NCBI RefSeq assembly: GCF_037977055.1
Contig: NZ_CP150274.1
Span: 4,092,001 to 4,156,000 of the forward strand
From: Paenibacillus sp. FSL K6-1096
GTDB taxonomy: Bacteria > Bacillota > Bacilli > Paenibacillales > Paenibacillaceae
Direction: 5' to 3'
DNA length: 64,000 nt
The first letter of the stretch is position 1. Each line of letters opens with the position of its first letter. This document shows, piece after piece, positions 60,528 to 64,000 of the stretch. A model generated the notes under the pieces. That model was not told where the DNA came from, searched no databases, and saw only the letters and a list, made by a program, of their open reading frames with translations. A program made the translations under genes and the position numbers.

Positions 60528-61580
60528 ATGCACCAGCCTAATGAAGTATTGTTCTATATAGGGACATATAATGGGGAAAAGGAAAAAGCCATATTGCTCG
60601 GCGCACTGGACCAAGAGACGGGGGAGATGAGGGTGCTGGGCGGGACTTCAGGCATTGAAAATCCCTCCTATCTGGCACTTAATGCTTCGCGTACAATGTT
60701 ATATGCAGTGAGTGAACTGGATGAAGGCAAGGTTCATGCTTATGCCATTGATCCCGGCAGCCAGGCGCTTCGCTCTCTGGGCAGCCAGGCTACCAGGGGC
60801 GGCGCGCCGTGTTATGTCTCCGTGGCTCCGCAGGATGATTACATATTCGTATCTAACTACACGGGAGGCAATGTCAATGTGTTCCCGCTGAACCCGGACG
60901 GGTCGCTGCAGGAGATGTCCTCCCAGGTGAAGCATGAAGGCTCGGGTATCCGCAGCGACCGCCAGGATGCGCCGCATCCCCATTCGGTCATCCCGGATCA
61001 GACCGGAGAGCATGTGCTGGTCTGTGATCTCGGACTGGATCAGATTGTATTCTACCGTGTCGATGACGGGAAGCTTGTTACACACCGCGAGGTAGCGGTG
61101 CCGCCGGGATCGGGGCCGCGCCATCTGGCGGTGCATCCTTCCCGGCAATGGATCTATCTGGTCAATGAACTGAGCAATACCGTGAACGTATTCGCCAGTG
61201 ATGAGCCTGAGGGGGATTTGAAGCTATTGCAGAGCATCAGCAGCCTGCCGGAGCACTACACCGCCGGAAGCGATGACACAGCTGCTGACATCCATGTAGC
61301 GCCTTGCGGACGCTATCTGTATGTGTCCAACCGCGGGCACGACAGCATCGCCCTGTTCCATGTTGATAACGCTACAGGTCTGCTGGAAGCACAGGACTGG
61401 GTGATCTCCGGGGGACGGACCCCGCGCAATTTCGCCCTGATTGGCGGAATGCTGCTCGCTGCCAACCAGAACAGCGGCAATATTGTCTCCTTCCGCATCG
61501 ACAGCGAGACCGGCCGGCTGATTCCTACCGGCAACGAGTTGGATGTGCCGTCACCTGTGTGTCTGGTTGCTTTGGATTAG
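60528..61580 (+). CDS. Lactonase-family seven-bladed propeller (6-phosphogluconolactonase-like)
   Basis: 350 residues, SD GAAGGAG. It starts VLFYIGTYNGEKEKAI and carries GGAPCYVSVAPQDDYIFVSNYTGGNVNVF, DRQDAPHPHSVIPD, GSGPRHLAVHPSRQWIYLVNELSNTVNVF and SNRGHDSIALF, the repeated blade patterns of the YbhE/YkgB lactonases. It may hydrolyse 6-phosphogluconolactone in the pentose phosphate route. Confidence 0.92.
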   Translation: MHQPNEVLFYIGTYNGEKEKAILLGALDQETGEMRVLGGTSGIENPSYLALNASRTMLYAVSELDEGKVHAYAIDPGSQALRSLGSQATRGGAPCYVSVAPQDDYIFVSNYTGGNVNVFPLNPDGSLQEMSSQVKHEGSGIRSDRQDAPHPHSVIPDQTGEHVLVCDLGLDQIVFYRVDDGKLVTHREVAVPPGSGPRHLAVHPSRQWIYLVNELSNTVNVFASDEPEGDLKLLQSISSLPEHYTAGSDDTAADIHVAPCGRYLYVSNRGHDSIALFHVDNATGLLEAQDWVISGGRTPRNFALIGGMLLAANQNSGNIVSFRIDSETGRLIPTGNELDVPSPVCLVALD

Positions 61581-61590
61581 GCTATGACGA

Positions 61591-61629
61591 AGCCCCCTCT
61601 CTGCCGGTTGGCGGAGAGGGGGCTTTTTG
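61591..61629 (+). terminator. Terminator of the lactonase gene
   Basis: AGCCCCCTCTCTGCC and GGCGGAGAGGGGGCT form a near-perfect stem with a GGTT-type loop, followed by TTTTT. Confidence 0.9.
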
Positions 61630-61666
61630 TTGATTTGTGGGGAGCTATGCAGGCGAGTGCTGCGAA

Positions 61667-61935
61667 TGTGTTTGAAAAATCGAATAGAATGTGCTGGCGT
61701 AAGGTGTTTGTGCTGAATGTATGCGAAAAATCGAATATATTCGGGACGCTACTGGCAAGTTGACCAGATGTATGCGAAAAACCGAATACAATGTGCTGGC
61801 GTAAGGTGTTTGTGCTGAATGTATGCGAAAAACCGAATAGAATGTGCTGGTGTAAGAGTGTTTGTGCTGAATGTATGCGAAAAACCGAATACAATATGCT
61901 GGCGTAAGGTGTTTGTGCTAAATGTACGAAGAGTG
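61667..61935. repeat. Array VII: 51-bp units of the array-I family
   Basis: Cores start at 61667, 61718, 61769, 61820, 61872 and (cut short) 61923; steps are 51, 51, 51, 52, 51. Typical core TGTATGCGAAAAACCGAATAC followed by A and ATGTGCTGGCG. The spacer GTAAGGTGTTTGTGCTGAA repeats in most units. It lies between convergent genes 48 kb from array I. The rest of the gap to 62096 shows no gene. Confidence 0.9.
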
Positions 61936-62096
61936 CTGTTACCCTACGCCAGTCCTGTCACTCCTGAGCGACACCGCATTGTTCGCCGCCCGCTGGAGAC
62001 TACCCGTGTTAGCCATGAGGTGCATGTGTATTATTCCGCTGCCTGATGCTGATCAGAGTAATCTGTATTAACACTTGAAAATTGTATAATAGCCGG

Positions 62097-64000
62097 TTAA
62101 TGTGCTCCCTCCAGGGAGTTTTCCCGTTCATAGAATCCGATATCATCCAGCATAATCTTGTCGCCTTCCCCTTGCAGATAGAAGGTGATCTCCGTCAGCT
62201 TCCCGGTATCAAGCGCAGGCTCTTCCTCCAGGAACTGCTCGAACGACAGCTCATAGGTTTGGAATACGGCCTCCGAGCGGTCTCCGAATTTGCCGTCCAT
62301 GATCCGCTCCTCCAGCCACGGGCTAACCGTGAACTCGGTCTGCGGCAGCGGCAGAATATCGGCGGCCTCATCCAAGGGGAGCCTGGCTGCGGCGTCATTG
62401 ATGTCCGTCAGCTCCACCTCGACCTCCGGGGCGGGAGCCGCTTCATCAGCCTCTGCATCCCCATTCCGGTTGGCCAGCGAGAAGCTCAGCCCTTCTGCCG
62501 CTGACTCGGCAAGGGTGCGGGTGAAGGGTTCGCTAAGTGTGATGCTGTAGGCCGCTTCGGAGGCCTCCGGCTGTCCGCCTGGACTGCCGCTGCGCTCCAG
62601 CAGAACGCCGTACGAGGGCTTGTTGTTCGCTTCGCGGTCTTTGGCCTGCTCCTCGCTCCATTTCAGGCCTTCTGCTTTCGCCGTACCGCCCCGGACGGTA
62701 TCACGCTTGCGGTCTTCCTCGTAGTCGGCCACCGTCAGATGCGCCCCGCTCTGGAAGCGGTTATAGTAGGCGGTATCCGGCAGCCACTGCGCCCCGCTGC
62801 GGTAATCCCGGAACAGCGGCCGGTATTCCGCCTTGCCGTGCAGGGTCGTCTCCAGAAATGCGGAGACATACACCTTGGCAATCTGCCGCTGCTCCGCTCC
62901 GTCTATAATCTGCGAGCGCTTCAGGAACAGGCCGGCGGGCAGCGTCTGGTCATAGAGCCCCCAATCGCTGTTGAACTGGCTGTGGTTGGCACCGGCGATG
63001 TAGAGCGAGCTTTTGAAGGCAGCGGTGTTGCCGGTATAGGAGGAGCGCATATATTGCCGGTCCCCGTAGAAGTCATGCACATCACCGTCGCGTGCGCCCT
63101 GCAGCGTCAGATAGCTCACATCCCGCAGGGTGGCCTGCTTGCTGTCAATCCCTTTATCAGTAGGCGCGAGAGCAACTATAGAAGTGATGTTGAACTTCCG
63201 GGTAGCTTCCAGTGCCGGATCACCGGCGAACCAGCGGGTGGCATCCGCCGCCATGGCTACAGCCTGGCCGCCGCGGCTATGGCCCAGCAGGGCAGTATGG
63301 TCATAGTCAACCTTGTGGTAAAAAGGGGTGCCGGATTGCTCCGCAAATCGTTCGATCTGCTGCAGATGCTTCAGGATCATCCAGGTCCGCACCTTGAAGT
63401 CATTGTCAGGGATGCCCGACCAGGCCGAATAGTTCAGGAAATTCTCGTCCAGTGTGACTGCGATGAAGCCCCGGCTGGCCAGCAATTCGCCAAGATAAGC
63501 GTAGCCGTTCTCCGAATAATCCTCCATCATATGATTGCCGTGAACCATAAGCACCAGCGGATAAGGGCCGTCTCCGTCCGGCATCCATACCCTGGCGTTC
63601 AGCGGCAGCGTACCGGGATCGAATCCCCAGAACAGCGTCCGCAGCTTTGGCCAGGATGAGATATAATCCGTGGCATCCACGGAATCGGAGATCAGGGACG
63701 CTTCGCCGCCATAACCCTTGCGGTGGATATCCTTGCCGCTGCCATAGGTGAAGGAGTGGAAGGTATATTCTCCCGGCTCCGAAGGATCGGCAGCAATGGC
63801 AGGCTGCACCTTGCCCGCTGCGGCTATCGACTGAAGGGAAGGCAAGTAGTCCGGCGGCTTCTCTGTCCCGTATCCGTAGGCCAGCGCAAAAGGAGACAGC
63901 ATAAGCACCATCGCCAGCAGCCCGCCGGTCAGGCTTCTGCGGGTCCGGACCAGCCCGGCCGCCAGTCCGCCGATGGCACTGGCCAGAGCGGCGATGCCTG
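62097..64000 (-). CDS. Membrane-anchored alpha/beta hydrolase, 5' end outside window
   Basis: The frame is open from the window edge; an internal ATG at 63911 is not the true start, since the upstream codons continue in frame as membrane-helix sequence (IAALASAIGGLAAGL, SLTGGLLAMVLMLSPFALAYGYG). The soluble part has PLVLMVHGNHMMEDYSENGYAYLGELLASRG (oxyanion and lid region), the nucleophile elbow GHSRGGQAVAMA and a later GANHSQFNSDWG with the likely catalytic His. The last ~170 residues form a beta-rich ending. Probable secreted or membrane-bound esterase; substrate unknown. Confidence 0.85.
   Translation of the reverse strand, partial: GIAALASAIGGLAAGLVRTRRSLTGGLLAMVLMLSPFALAYGYGTEKPPDYLPSLQSIAAAGKVQPAIAADPSEPGEYTFHSFTYGSGKDIHRKGYGGEASLISDSVDATDYISSWPKLRTLFWGFDPGTLPLNARVWMPDGDGPYPLVLMVHGNHMMEDYSENGYAYLGELLASRGFIAVTLDENFLNYSAWSGIPDNDFKVRTWMILKHLQQIERFAEQSGTPFYHKVDYDHTALLGHSRGGQAVAMAADATRWFAGDPALEATRKFNITSIVALAPTDKGIDSKQATLRDVSYLTLQGARDGDVHDFYGDRQYMRSSYTGNTAAFKSSLYIAGANHSQFNSDWGLYDQTLPAGLFLKRSQIIDGAEQRQIAKVYVSAFLETTLHGKAEYRPLFRDYRSGAQWLPDTAYYNRFQSGAHLTVADYEEDRKRDTVRGGTAKAEGLKWSEEQAKDREANNKPSYGVLLERSGSPGGQPEASEAAYSITLSEPFTRTLAESAAEGLSFSLANRNGDAEADEAAPAPEVEVELTDINDAAARLPLDEAADILPLPQTEFTVSPWLEERIMDGKFGDRSEAVFQTYELSFEQFLEEEPALDTGKLTEITFYLQGEGDKIMLDDIGFYERENSLEGAH

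Noticed and set aside
61819..62046. 75-codon frame in array VII
   Set aside because: Arises from the repeat period; no SD or domain.
62739..63659. 306-codon open frame on the plus strand
   Set aside because: Antisense to the alpha/beta hydrolase; no recognisable domain or SD.
63909..63911. ATG 63911 as start of the last gene
   Set aside because: The frame continues upstream to the window edge as membrane-helix sequence and no SD precedes this ATG, so the gene is partial.

Overview
The window reads as a chromosome segment of a GC-rich, low-transfer Gram-positive rod, most likely Paenibacillus. The reasons are strong Shine-Dalgarno sites (GGAGG), frequent GTG/TTG starts, a SinI/SinR/SipW/TasA matrix locus, CsoR/CopZ/CopA, OdhAB, CcdC, and Bacillus-type TPP, purine and c-di-GMP riboswitches. 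No rRNA, tRNA, insertion sequence, prophage or CRISPR array was found. I count 54 protein genes (two run off the window ends), three riboswitches, many operators and terminators, and two classes of intergenic repeat.

Layout. 1-9.3 kb: a TPM-domain membrane protein (cut at base 1), a 47-codon gene behind a perfect Fur box, a GGDEF-EAL sensor, a membrane diguanylate cyclase, a guanine-class riboswitch in front of an FAD-dependent dehydrogenase, and a chemoreceptor-like protein. 9.3-13.9 kb: a nucleotidyltransferase-like protein, then a LytS/LytTR two-component system beside a YhjX-like pyruvate transporter, with a YpdB-type direct-repeat operator between them. 13.9-18.9 kb: a repeat array, then odhA-odhB. 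19.4-23.7 kb: the biofilm locus, with a c-di-GMP-I riboswitch directly in front of sinI, sinR convergent to it, and a tapA-sipW-tasA-tasA operon preceded by three SinR-type dyads. 24-30 kb: a PadR/MFS efflux pair and csoR-copZ-copA copper resistance. 30-40 kb: EamA/MocR pair, nitroreductase, alpha/beta hydrolase, TetR, and an ABC-2 transporter with a DesKR-type two-component system. 40-43.6 kb: TPP-riboswitch-controlled thiYXZ pyrimidine uptake operon. 43.6-51.6 kb: CorA-like protein, PNPOx-fold protein, EAL phosphodiesterase, and a two-component system with a LanFEG-like transporter. 51.7-56 kb: zinc/cadmium regulon (ArsR, CDF, P1B ATPase). 56-64 kb: chemoreceptor, lactate dehydrogenase, CcdC, GlsB-type protein, lactonase, and a membrane hydrolase cut at base 64000.

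Two things stand out. First, the matrix switch: a c-di-GMP-binding RNA sits about 20 nt upstream of the antirepressor sinI, so the second messenger would act directly on the SinI/SinR switch. Three c-di-GMP enzymes are in the same window. Second, the intergenic gaps hold tandem arrays built on a shared ~51-bp step, each unit carrying a dyad-symmetric TGYA...TRCA core. Most arrays lie between convergent genes, and several unrelated sequence families keep the same period. A third point is a guanine-class (C74-type) purine riboswitch whose terminator overlaps the aptamer in the way of the adenine ON switch pbuE.
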